Below are positions 49,862-57,546 of a stretch of DNA of 64,000 bases, one piece after another (the stretch's first letter is position 1; every line of letters starts with the position of its first letter). This DNA is from Micromonospora echinaurantiaca (GTDB lineage: Bacteria; Actinomycetota; Actinomycetes; Mycobacteriales; Micromonosporaceae): NCBI RefSeq assembly GCF_900090235.1, contig NZ_LT607750.1:6591501-6655500 (forward strand). The letters run 5' to 3'. The translations under genes and the position numbers were made by a program. Under the pieces are notes generated by a model, which saw only the letters and a program-made list of their open reading frames with translations, did not search any database and had not been told where the DNA came from.

Positions 49862-52249
49862 GTGCCGCAGACCCGTACCAGTGATCGACCGCCGGCCGGG
49901 CCGGTGACGGACGACGAGAGCTGGCGGATCCGGCGTACCGAGGCGGACCTGCACCGACTCGCCGAGACCGAGTCGATCTTCGCGCTCGGTAACGGGTGGG
50001 TGGGTTGGCGCGGCAACCTCGACGAGGGCGAGCCGTACGGCATGCCGGGCAGCTATCTCAACGGCTTCTACGAGGAACGCGAGCTCAGCTACCCCGAGGA
50101 CGGGTACGGCTTCCCGCAGCTCAGCGACACCGCGGTCAGCGCACCCAACGCCGCACTGATCCGGCTCTGGGTCGGCGACGAACCGCTGGACCTGCGTACC
50201 GGCACGCTGCGTACCCACGAGCGGGTGCTGGACCTGCGGGCCGGCACGGTCGAGCGGTACACCGAGTGGATCTCACCGGCCGGCCACGGCGTACGCGTCC
50301 GCAGCACCCGGCTGGTGTCGCTGCCCCGGCGCCCGGTCGCGGCGGTGCGCTGGGCGGTCGAGCCGCTGGACGGGCCGGTCGAGGTGCGGATCGTCGCCGA
50401 TCTGCTGGCCAACCAGCGGGTGCCCGAACGCTCCGACGACCCCCGGGCCGCCGCCGTCATCACCGACCCGCTGACCGCCGAGTACCGCCGCTGCACCGGC
50501 CACGACGGCGTGCTGGTACACCGCACCGAGCGCAGCGGGCAGCGGGTGGCGGTCGCGGTGGCCCACCAGGTCGACGCGCCGGACGGGTTCGGCTCGGACG
50601 TCGACCGCACCCCGGACCGGCTGCGCCTGACGCTGGCCGGCACGCTGCGCCCCGGCGAGCCGGCCCGGCTGGTCAAGTTCGCCGCGTACGAGTGCGCGCG
50701 GGTGGACGCCACGCCGCCGGAGGAGTTGGCCGACCTGGCCGTACGGGAGGCGGAGGACGCTCGCGCGGACGGGTTCGACGCGCTGCTCACCGGCCAGCGC
50801 GCGGTGCTCGACGCCGCCTGGCGGGTGGCCGACGTGCAGCTCGACGGGGACGCCGAGTTGCAGCAGGCGATCCGGTTCGCGATCTTCCACCTGATTCAGG
50901 CCGGCCGCGCGGAGGGCGACCGGACCATCCCGGCGAAGGGGTTGACCGGCAACGGCTACGACGGGCACGTGCTCTGGGACACCGAGGGCTACGTGCTGCC
51001 GGTGCTGACGTACCTCGCCCCACGGGTGGCCCGCTCGGCGCTGCGCTGGCGGCACGCGCACCTGCCCGAGGCCCGCGAGCGGGCGGCCGAGTTGCGGCTG
51101 CCCGGGGCCACCTTCCCGTGGCGCACCATCGGCGGCCGGGAGTGCTCCGGCTACTGGCCGGCCGGCACCGCTGGGCTGCACGTCAACGCCGACATCGCTG
51201 ACGCCGTGCTGCGCTACGTCGCGGCCACCGGCGACCAGGAGTTCCTCGCCGAGACGGGGTTGGACCTGCTGGTGGAGACGGCCCGGCTGTGGCACGGCTT
51301 CGGCCACTGGTCCGACACCGGCGCCTTCCACCTGCACGGGGTCACCGGCCCGGACGAGTACTCCGCGGTGGTCGACGACAACGTCTTCACCAACCTGATG
51401 GCCCGGCGCAATCTGCGCGGCGCCGCCGACGCCGCCGAGCGGCACCCGGCGGCGGCCGCCCGGCTCGGCGTCGACCCGGCCGAGGTGGCCGGCTGGCGGG
51501 CCGCCGCCGACGCGGTCTTCATCCCGTACGACCGCAAGCGCGGGGTGCACCAGCAGTCGGCCGGCTTCACCGAGCAGCCGGAGTGGAACTTCGCCCGCAC
51601 CGGCGAGGACGACTATCCGCTGCTGCTGCACTTCCCCTACCTGGAGCTGTACCGCAAGCAGGTGGTCAAGCAGGCCGATCTGGTGCTGGCCATGCAGCGC
51701 TGCCCGGGCGAGTTCACCGCCGACGAGAAGGCCCGCAACGTCGCCTACTACGAGGCCCGCACGGTCCGGGACTCGTCGCTGTCGGCCTCCCCGCAGGCGG
51801 TGCTCGCCGCCGAGGTCGGGCACCTCGACCTGGCGTACGACCTGTTCGCCGAGTCGGTCCTGCAGGACCTCGCCGATCTGGGTGACAAGACCGGCGACGG
51901 GCTGCACCTGGCGTCGCTGGCCGGTGCCTGGCTGGCGCTGGTGCAGGGCTTCGGCGGGCTGCGCGACGATCGGGGAGTGCTCTCCTTCGACCCGCGGCTG
52001 CCGGCGGCGATCGACCGGCTGGTGTTCCACCTGTACTGGCACGGCCAGCGGCTGCGGGTCACCCTCACCTGGAACGAGGCCCGCTACGAGCTTCCGGACG
52101 CCGACCCGGAGACCTCCGTCGACCTGTGGCACCACGGCGAACCGCTCCAGGTCACCGGCGGGACCCCGGTGATCCGACCGATGCCGCCGGTCCCCGATCC
52201 AGGCCCCGAGCCCCCGTCGCCCCCCGGCCGCCGCCCCGCCCACCGCTGA
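49862..52249 (+). CDS. GH65 family disaccharide phosphorylase
   Basis: 795 aa from GTG 49862, chosen because AGGGAGG lies 5 nt upstream; ATG 49832 is in frame but has no ribosome site. The N-terminal beta-sandwich shows WRIRRTEADLHRLAETESIFALGNGWVGWRG. The (alpha/alpha)6 barrel carries the general acid Glu499 in HGVTGPDEYS, the KQADLV motif, and RDSSLSASPQ as the phosphate-binding Ser pair. GH65 enzymes phosphorolyse maltose, trehalose, kojibiose or nigerose to beta-glucose 1-phosphate and glucose. No beta-phosphoglucomutase gene is adjacent. The Pro-rich tail of ~25 residues is extra. Confidence 0.88.
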   Translation: MPQTRTSDRPPAGPVTDDESWRIRRTEADLHRLAETESIFALGNGWVGWRGNLDEGEPYGMPGSYLNGFYEERELSYPEDGYGFPQLSDTAVSAPNAALIRLWVGDEPLDLRTGTLRTHERVLDLRAGTVERYTEWISPAGHGVRVRSTRLVSLPRRPVAAVRWAVEPLDGPVEVRIVADLLANQRVPERSDDPRAAAVITDPLTAEYRRCTGHDGVLVHRTERSGQRVAVAVAHQVDAPDGFGSDVDRTPDRLRLTLAGTLRPGEPARLVKFAAYECARVDATPPEELADLAVREAEDARADGFDALLTGQRAVLDAAWRVADVQLDGDAELQQAIRFAIFHLIQAGRAEGDRTIPAKGLTGNGYDGHVLWDTEGYVLPVLTYLAPRVARSALRWRHAHLPEARERAAELRLPGATFPWRTIGGRECSGYWPAGTAGLHVNADIADAVLRYVAATGDQEFLAETGLDLLVETARLWHGFGHWSDTGAFHLHGVTGPDEYSAVVDDNVFTNLMARRNLRGAADAAERHPAAAARLGVDPAEVAGWRAAADAVFIPYDRKRGVHQQSAGFTEQPEWNFARTGEDDYPLLLHFPYLELYRKQVVKQADLVLAMQRCPGEFTADEKARNVAYYEARTVRDSSLSASPQAVLAAEVGHLDLAYDLFAESVLQDLADLGDKTGDGLHLASLAGAWLALVQGFGGLRDDRGVLSFDPRLPAAIDRLVFHLYWHGQRLRVTLTWNEARYELPDADPETSVDLWHHGEPLQVTGGTPVIRPMPPVPDPGPEPPSPPGRRPAHR

Positions 52250-52584
52250 CCCCCCGGGCACCCACCGTCGGCCCGCGCCTGCCCCCGCGCCTGCCCCCCG
52301 CTCCGCGGCGCCACGCTCCGCGCTCCCGCCCACGGCGGCCGCCTCGCGTCGTTCGCGCCGGCGGTGGTGCGCCCCATGTCCGCGTCCGTGCTCCGCCCTG
52401 CGCCCGCACCGCAAGATCGTGCTGTAACCAGGATGTAGTGGCATCGATGTAGCTGGGAGGCCACTACATCCATGTTCCAACGCGATGTTCTCGCGTCGCG
52501 CGTGGTCACCGCCGCCGCGCCTCCTCGCCGGGAGCCGGGTGAAAGTCGGCGGCGTGAGGGGCGGGTGATCGGTAGGGTGGCGCG
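52250..52584. other. Intergenic region before the acetyltransferase
   Basis: No convincing gene. The first ~150 bp are extremely C-rich (CCCCCGGGC, GCCTGCCCCCGCG). A palindromic element follows at 52431-52471, then a short region with a TAGGGT -10 at 52573-52578, 6 nt before the next start. Confidence 0.6.
52431..52471. repeat. 41-nt palindromic element with perfect 12-bp arms
   Basis: GGATGTAGTGGC (52431-52442) and GCCACTACATCC (52460-52471) are exact complements around a 17-nt spacer that repeats GATGTAG. The element is far less GC-rich than its surroundings, is not at a gene end (180 bp after GH65), and has the same 12-bp arm length as the palindrome at 28021, with unrelated sequence. Candidate dispersed repeat or protein-binding site. 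Confidence 0.65.
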
Positions 52585-53076
52585 GTGGCTGATCTTGAGC
52601 GCCTGGCGGAACGGCACGCCGAGGCGGTGTTGCGGTTCGAGCGGGAGAACCGGGAGTGGTTCGCGCGTTCGGTGCCGGACCGCGGCGACGACTACTTCGC
52701 CCGGTTCGCCGCGCGGCACGCGGCGCTCCTCGCCGAGCAGGCCACCGGACGGTGCCACTTCCACGTCCTGGTCGACGACGACGGTGCGGTGATCGGCCGG
52801 TTCAACCTGGTCGACGTCGCGAACGGCGAGGCCGAGCTGGGCTACCGGGTGGCCGAGCGGGTCGCCGGCCGGGGCGTGGCTACCGAGGGCGTCCGCCGTG
52901 TCTGCGAGCTGGCTCGCGACGAGTACGGCCTGCGCCGGCTGGTCGCCGACACCACGCTGGACAACGCCGGCTCACGGGCGGTGCTCCGGCGCACCGGGTT
53001 CACCCCGGTGGGCGAGGTGCTGCTCGGCGGCCGCCCCGGGCTGCGGCACGTCCGCGAGCTGACCGCCACCGACTGA
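52585..53076 (+). CDS. GNAT-family N-acetyltransferase (RimJ/RimL-like)
   Basis: 163 aa from GTG 52585. The GNAT core is visible: VIGRFNLVDVANGEAELGYRV (beta4), the acetyl-CoA pyrophosphate loop ERVAGRGVATEGVRRVCELA (Q/RxxGxG/A), and LVADTTLDNAGSRAVLRRTGFTPVGEV (beta5-helix, beta6). Substrates of such stand-alone enzymes range from ribosomal protein N-termini to small amines, so none is assigned. TAGGGT ends 6 nt before the GTG, so the mRNA is probably leaderless. Confidence 0.88.
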   Translation: MADLERLAERHAEAVLRFERENREWFARSVPDRGDDYFARFAARHAALLAEQATGRCHFHVLVDDDGAVIGRFNLVDVANGEAELGYRVAERVAGRGVATEGVRRVCELARDEYGLRRLVADTTLDNAGSRAVLRRTGFTPVGEVLLGGRPGLRHVRELTATD

Positions 53077-53090
53077 TCGGGCGAAGGCCG

Positions 53091-53555
53091 TCAGCCGGCG
53101 GCGAGACCGCCGGACATCCGCTGCTTGACCTCCTCCAGCGCCTCGAAGGCGTACGCCCAGTTGTGGCACTTGAAGCTGCGTAGCCCCTCGATGGGGGTGC
53201 GGCAGTCGGAGCAGTTCACCCCGGCGATCGCGGCCGGGATCTCGGTGTTGACGTACTTGCGGTCGCCGAGGATCACCGTCGCGATCATCATCGGGTCGTG
53301 CACCCCGGTCAGCGCCGAGGAGACGATGTCGTACCAGCTGATCCGGCGGCCGCACTTCGGGCAGTCCGGATGGTCGCCGCTGACCCAGAGCGGCGCGCCG
53401 ATGCTGCGCAACGGCATGCCGAGCAGCTTCTCGATCCGCCGGACGTCCGACTCGGGCGTGGTCCACCGGTGCTCGCCGGGCAGCGAGGCCGGCGAGTCGT
53501 ACACGGCGCGGAACAGGTCCGGATCGACCTGCACGGTCTCCCGCTGACTGGTCAC
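53091..53555 (-). CDS. Zinc-ribbon protein of unknown function
   Basis: 154 aa from GTG 53555, set by GAGGAGG 6 nt upstream. Two CxxC pairs (HPDCPKCGRRISW and VNCSDCRTPIEG) about 50 residues apart can form one structural zinc site. Between them is GVHDPMMIATVILGDRKYVNTEIPAAIAG. The C-terminus has an amphipathic helix (WAYAFEALEEVKQRM). No catalytic family was recognised; it is plausibly a small soluble metal-binding protein. The frame continues upstream without similarity. It is convergent with the acetyltransferase. Confidence 0.7.
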   Translation of the reverse strand: MTSQRETVQVDPDLFRAVYDSPASLPGEHRWTTPESDVRRIEKLLGMPLRSIGAPLWVSGDHPDCPKCGRRISWYDIVSSALTGVHDPMMIATVILGDRKYVNTEIPAAIAGVNCSDCRTPIEGLRSFKCHNWAYAFEALEEVKQRMSGGLAAG

Positions 53556-53646
53556 GGCGTCCTCCTCGACGGTCGGTGCCCCCACCGTGGTCCGGGTGAT
53601 CGACGGGTGCAGCCGGATCAACGACAGGACGCCGCCGCCGGTCGTC

Positions 53647-53736
53647 GCGAGTGCCGACGCACCCGACCGGCTGCCGGGCTGGACCCGGCACGCGAGCGCC
53701 GACGCACCCGGGCGGCTCCGGGCCAGACCCGGCGTC
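53647..53736. repeat. Tandem 45-bp duplication upstream of ltrA
   Basis: Two adjacent 45-bp units, each opening GCGAG(T/C)GCCGACGCACCCG, at 53647-53691 and 53692-53736, with scattered differences toward the end of the unit. They lie in the gap between the divergent zinc-ribbon and LtrA genes, so they could affect promoter spacing. No function is evident. Confidence 0.6.
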
Positions 53737-53798
53737 GGGCGATTGCGGATCGGCGTGAATGGTACGAATTGAGCAGGTCGTCCGCCGGAAGGAGTGCG

Positions 53799-54962
53799 AT
53801 GAAGAGCGGGTCCGAGCGGCTGCTCCGCCGACGCGACGACCCCATCCGCACCTCGTTCCTGGAACTCCTCTTCGACCTGTCGTTCGTTCTCCCGCTCAGC
53901 CAGTTGTCCAGCGTCCTGCTGGCGGACCTGAGCGTCCCCGGTGCGCTGCGGGCGATGCTGCTGCTGGCACCGGTCTTCTGGGTCTGGCTGACCGTCATCT
54001 CGTCGACCGACTGGTACGACCCCGGCACCGGGGCGGTGCGGCTCCTGCTGGGCGGCGCGGCGTTGGGCAGCCTGCTGATGGGGGTGGCCGTCCCAGAGGC
54101 GCTGGACGACCGCGCCCTCATGTTCGCCGCGGCGTACGTCGCGGTCCACCTCGGTCGTGGGCTGATCGTCGGCGTCGCGCTGCGGCGCCACCCGCTGCGC
54201 CGACGAACCCTGCGGGTCCTCACCTGGTACGGCGCCACCAGCGTCCTCTGGCTGGCCGGGGCGTTCGTGCCGGCGGTGCGGGTGCCGCTCTGGCTGGTCG
54301 CGTTGGCGGTGGACCTCGTCGGGCCGGTGCTCGGCTGGCCCGCTCCCCGACTCGGCCGGACCCGGCCGGACGAACTGCGCCTCAGCGGCACGCATGTCGC
54401 CGAGCGCTTCCAGCAGATCTTCATCGTCTCGCTGGGTGAGTTGATCCTGTCCGCCGGCCTGTCGTACGCCCGCGCCGGCCCGAGTCCCGCTCGGACCGCC
54501 ACGTTCATGCTGGCATTCGCCGTGGCCGTGCTGATCGGTCTGCTCTACGTGACGCCCGCGGGGGTTGCGCTCGCCCCGGCGATCGACCGATCCACCCCGG
54601 CCCGACTGGCCGTGACCGTGGGTTACCTGCACATCGTGATGATCGCCGGGGTGGTGGCCACCGCGGTCGGTACCGAGTTGGCCATCGCCCGCCCGACCGA
54701 ACCGGCCAAGACGGGCGCGCTGGTGGTCACCGTCGCCGGCCCCACGCTCTTCCTGGCCGGGCGGATGTTGCTCTCCGCGGCCATCTACCGCCGATTCTCC
54801 TGGCCGCAGTTGGCCGCCCTGCTCGCGATGCCCGCCGTGGCGGTGGTGACGGTGGAGCTTCCGCTGCTGGTGCTCGCCGCGGCCACCACCTCGGTGCTGT
54901 TCCTGACGGCCGCCCTCGACCACACCGGCTTTTTCGCGCCACGCCCGTCGAGGCCGGCCTGA
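53799..54962 (+). CDS. LtrA family membrane protein (low temperature requirement A)
   Basis: 387 aa from ATG 53799 (GGAAGGAG upstream). The family hallmark near the N-terminus is TSFLELLFDLSFVLPLSQLSS, followed by ~10 membrane helices and the conserved HVAERFQQIFIVSLGELIL motif. LtrA was named from a Listeria mutant; its transport or enzymatic activity is unknown. The Glu-containing LGE and FLELLFD motifs are intact and length is normal. No partner gene is nearby. Confidence 0.9.
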   Translation: MKSGSERLLRRRDDPIRTSFLELLFDLSFVLPLSQLSSVLLADLSVPGALRAMLLLAPVFWVWLTVISSTDWYDPGTGAVRLLLGGAALGSLLMGVAVPEALDDRALMFAAAYVAVHLGRGLIVGVALRRHPLRRRTLRVLTWYGATSVLWLAGAFVPAVRVPLWLVALAVDLVGPVLGWPAPRLGRTRPDELRLSGTHVAERFQQIFIVSLGELILSAGLSYARAGPSPARTATFMLAFAVAVLIGLLYVTPAGVALAPAIDRSTPARLAVTVGYLHIVMIAGVVATAVGTELAIARPTEPAKTGALVVTVAGPTLFLAGRMLLSAAIYRRFSWPQLAALLAMPAVAVVTVELPLLVLAAATTSVLFLTAALDHTGFFAPRPSRPA

Positions 54963-55020
54963 TCGCCCGACCGCCGTCTCGATGACTGCGACACCACGAC
55001 GCCCGGCCGCCCGGCCGCCC

Positions 55021-55190
55021 GGAGCGGTCCGACGCCGGCCGCCCGCCGTTGGGTCGCCGGGAGCGGTCCAACGCCCGGCCGCCCGCCGTTGGGCCGCCGG
55101 GAGCGGTCCAACGCCCGGCCGCCCGCCGCTGGGCCGCCGGAAGCGGTCCGACACCCGCCCGCCCGGTCGGCCCGACCGCCGGGAGCGGCC
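55021..55190. repeat. 40-bp tandem repeat of hairpins between convergent genes
   Basis: Units start at 55021, 55060, 55100 and 55140 (periods 39, 40, 40) with a degenerate fifth start at 55182, each opening GGAGCGGTCC. In the type unit GGTCCAACG pairs with CGTTGGGCC, so every unit can form a 9-bp hairpin, some with wobble pairs or one mismatch. A further perfect CGGTCG-GCC-CGACCG stem lies in the last unit. Sited between LtrA (+) and TetR (-) ends, the array may act as a multi-hairpin terminator. Confidence 0.75.
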
Positions 55191-55195
55191 CGGTT

Positions 55196-55774
55196 TCAGC
55201 CGAGGATCTTCGCGAGCGCGCGCAGCCCCGCGACGACGTCGGCCCCGGTGGGGGCGTTGTCGGGGTCGGCGAGCGCCTGCATGACCACGCCGGACATCAG
55301 CGCGAGCTGCACCGTGCCGAGGGTCCGGACCGTGCGGTCCGGCACCTCCGCTTCGGGGACGCTGGCCAGGATCGCGGCCATCCCGCTGCGGCCCTGCCGC
55401 ATCCCGTCGGCGAGTTGCGGCAGCAGGTCCGGCTGTCGCTGGGCCTGCATGAACAGCTCGACCGAGGTGAGCCAGAGCTTCGGGTGCGCCCGGGCCTGCG
55501 CGAGCAGCTCGTCCCACATCCGCTCGTACGCCTGCTCCGGGCCGAGGTCCGGCGCGTCGGCGGGTACCAGGGCCCGCCCGGCCAGGTCACCCCACTCGTC
55601 GAGGAGCGAGAAGAGCGCCTGGAACAGCAGGTTCTCCCGCGAGCCGAAGTGGTAGCCGATCGCGGCCATGCTCACGCCCGCCGTGGTGGCGATGTCGCGC
55701 ACGCTCGTCCGGTCGAAGCCCTTTTCCAGCAGGCACGTCCTGGCCCCGGCGAGCAGGGCTTCGCGATTCCCCAT
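55196..55774 (-). CDS. TetR-family repressor
   Basis: 192 aa from ATG 55774. The N-terminal TetR helix-turn-helix is NREALLAGARTCLLEKGFDRTSVRDIATTAGVSMAAIGYHFGSRENLL. The C-terminal helical domain binds an unknown ligand. An upstream in-frame start (55849) would lie in the operator region. It diverges from a secreted carboxylesterase across ~135 bp that contains nested palindromes, the usual arrangement for a self-regulating TetR that also controls the divergent gene. Confidence 0.9.
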   Translation of the reverse strand: MGNREALLAGARTCLLEKGFDRTSVRDIATTAGVSMAAIGYHFGSRENLLFQALFSLLDEWGDLAGRALVPADAPDLGPEQAYERMWDELLAQARAHPKLWLTSVELFMQAQRQPDLLPQLADGMRQGRSGMAAILASVPEAEVPDRTVRTLGTVQLALMSGVVMQALADPDNAPTGADVVAGLRALAKILG

Positions 55775-55794
55775 GGTGGCAGGGTAGCAGCATC

Positions 55795-55849
55795 TTGGAC
55801 GACCGACTAAGGCGATCGTCTTAGGCGAGCGCCTTGCGCGATCGTCCAA
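55795..55849. promoter_or_regulatory. Compound TetR operator between tetR and the esterase
   Basis: An 18-bp near-perfect palindrome, CTAAGGCGATCGTCTTAG (55807-55824, one mismatched pair), sits within a longer dyad whose outer arms are TTGGACGACCGACTAAGG (55795-55812) and CCTTGCGCGATCGTCCAA (55832-55849). The outer 8 bp (TTGGACGA/TCGTCCAA) match exactly. The overlapping CGATCGTC motifs suggest two cooperating TetR dimers. Confidence 0.7.
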
Positions 55850-55909
55850 ACATGCCCTACGGTTCTCGGCACGACCACTCCGGTCCCTTCAATCCGCAGG
55901 AGAACCGCC

Positions 55910-57487
55910 ATGCAGACCTCGCCCCGCCGCCGGAAGCGCACCCTCGCGGGCCTGGCGCTCGCCATGCTGACCGCGCTGACCGCCGGAGCGGCCGCACCGG
56001 CGGTCGCCGGTAGCGGCGACCCCGCCGTCGTCGGCACCGACCAGGGCGCGGTCCGCGGCACGGTCACCGCCGGCCTGCGGTCCTTCCAGGGCATCCCGTA
56101 CGCAGCGCCTCCGGAGCGCTGGACCTCACCGTCACCCGCTCCGAACTGGACCGGGGTGCGCGACGCCACCCGCCCGGGCCCGGCCTGCGCCCAGCCGGTC
56201 GGCCTGCCCATCGGGGTGCCCGGCGAGGCCGAGGACTGCCTCTACCTGAACGTCACGACGCCCGGCCGGAAGGGCGACGACCTGCCGGTCGTCGTGTGGA
56301 TCCACGGCGGCAGCCTGATGTTCGGCACCGGCGACATGTACCGGCCGGACCGGCTCGCCGCCGACGCCGTGGTGGTCTCGATGAACTACCGGCTCGGCGT
56401 CATGTCGTTCCTCACCCACCCGGCGCTCGACGCCGGCTCCGCGTACGGCTCGGGCAGCCTGGCGCTGGAGGACCAGCAGGCCGCGCTGCGCTGGGTACGG
56501 GCGAACATCGACGCGTTCGGTGGCGACCCGGGCAACGTCACGATCATGGGCCAGTCCGGCGGCGGATACACGGTCTGCGACCACCTCGCCTCACCGATGT
56601 CGGCGGGCCTGTTCCAGCGGGCGATCATCCAGAGCGCGCCCTGCGCGGCGGGCGGTTCGCGCACCCGGGCCGAGGCGGAGACGGACAGCACCGGCGTGAT
56701 CAAGACCGTCGGCTGCGAAGACGCTGCGGACGTGGCCGCGTGCCTGCGGTCGGCCGAGACCACGGTGGCCGACCTGCTGGCGGCGTACGGCGCGTGGGGC
56801 GAGCCGCGGCCGGTGTCCGGTACCCCGCTGCTGCCGCTGAGCCCGGCCGAGGCGTTCCGCACCGGCCGGTTCAACCGGGTCCCCGTCCTGGTCGGGGTGA
56901 ACCACGACGAGGAGAACGGCATGTACGGCGGCCTGGAGGTCAACCCGGGCGGCAGCCCCATCCCGGCCGAGGCGTACGAGTCGACGGTCCGCGAGCAGTA
57001 CCCCGCCGATGCCGACGCGATCCTGGCCCGGTACCCGCTGTCGGCGTACGACAACTCGGCGGGTCTGGCCCTGTCGACCATCGGGACCGACCGGAACTGG
57101 GCGAAGCCGACCTTCGACACCGCGAAGCTGCTGTCGAGGTGGACGCCGACGTACCTGTTCGAGTTCGCCGAGCAGCAGACGCCTTGGTTCGTCGGCTACG
57201 ACGAGCCGAGCTTCCCGTGGCGGGCCCAGCACATGTCCGAGCTGGCGTACCTGTTCGACCTGGACCTCTTCCTGCCGCGGACCCGGCAGCAGGATCGGCT
57301 CGCCGACCGGCTGATCGGCGCCTGGACGCGGTTCGCCGCGGACGGCGACCCGAACGGCGGGCGTGACCGCGGCTGGCAGCGGTTCACCGAGCGCCGCCCG
57401 CACGTGCAGTCGCTCACCTCGGCCCGCTGGAAGCCGACCGAGTTCGTCCGCGACCACGAGTACGCGTTCTGGTCGCGGCTGAGCTGA
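55910..57487 (+). CDS. Secreted type-B carboxylesterase
   Basis: 525 aa with an Arg-rich signal peptide (~1-33, ending APAVAG). Alpha/beta-hydrolase marks are the oxyanion loop VVWIHGGSLMFGTG, nucleophile elbow GQSGGG (S216; the family norm is GESAGG), the acidic member in NHDEENGMY, and the His region WRAQHMSELAY. EDCLYLNV is the classic type-B signature. Substrates are esters of unknown nature. It diverges from a TetR regulator across a compound operator and is therefore probably inducible. The Gln and Gly changes in the elbow are worth noting but preserve Ser. Confidence 0.92.
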   Translation: MQTSPRRRKRTLAGLALAMLTALTAGAAAPAVAGSGDPAVVGTDQGAVRGTVTAGLRSFQGIPYAAPPERWTSPSPAPNWTGVRDATRPGPACAQPVGLPIGVPGEAEDCLYLNVTTPGRKGDDLPVVVWIHGGSLMFGTGDMYRPDRLAADAVVVSMNYRLGVMSFLTHPALDAGSAYGSGSLALEDQQAALRWVRANIDAFGGDPGNVTIMGQSGGGYTVCDHLASPMSAGLFQRAIIQSAPCAAGGSRTRAEAETDSTGVIKTVGCEDAADVAACLRSAETTVADLLAAYGAWGEPRPVSGTPLLPLSPAEAFRTGRFNRVPVLVGVNHDEENGMYGGLEVNPGGSPIPAEAYESTVREQYPADADAILARYPLSAYDNSAGLALSTIGTDRNWAKPTFDTAKLLSRWTPTYLFEFAEQQTPWFVGYDEPSFPWRAQHMSELAYLFDLDLFLPRTRQQDRLADRLIGAWTRFAADGDPNGGRDRGWQRFTERRPHVQSLTSARWKPTEFVRDHEYAFWSRLS

Positions 57488-57498
57488 CCGACCGAGGA

Positions 57499-57528
57499 GC
57501 GGTCCCGGTGCGCGCGCACCGGGACCGC
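57499..57528. terminator. Bidirectional terminator, perfect 30-bp palindrome
   Basis: Exact 15-nt arms GCGGTCCCGGTGCGC (57499-57513) and GCGCACCGGGACCGC (57514-57528) lie between the convergent esterase and SD-repeat protein genes, 12 nt after the esterase stop. A TT follows. The RNA can fold with a small loop at the centre. Confidence 0.85.
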
Positions 57529-57546
57529 TTCCGCGTCGGAGTTCGG

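Noticed and set aside
55021..55190. The 40-bp repeats as a CRISPR array
   Set aside because: Units are contiguous without unique spacers, GC-extreme, and no cas genes are present.
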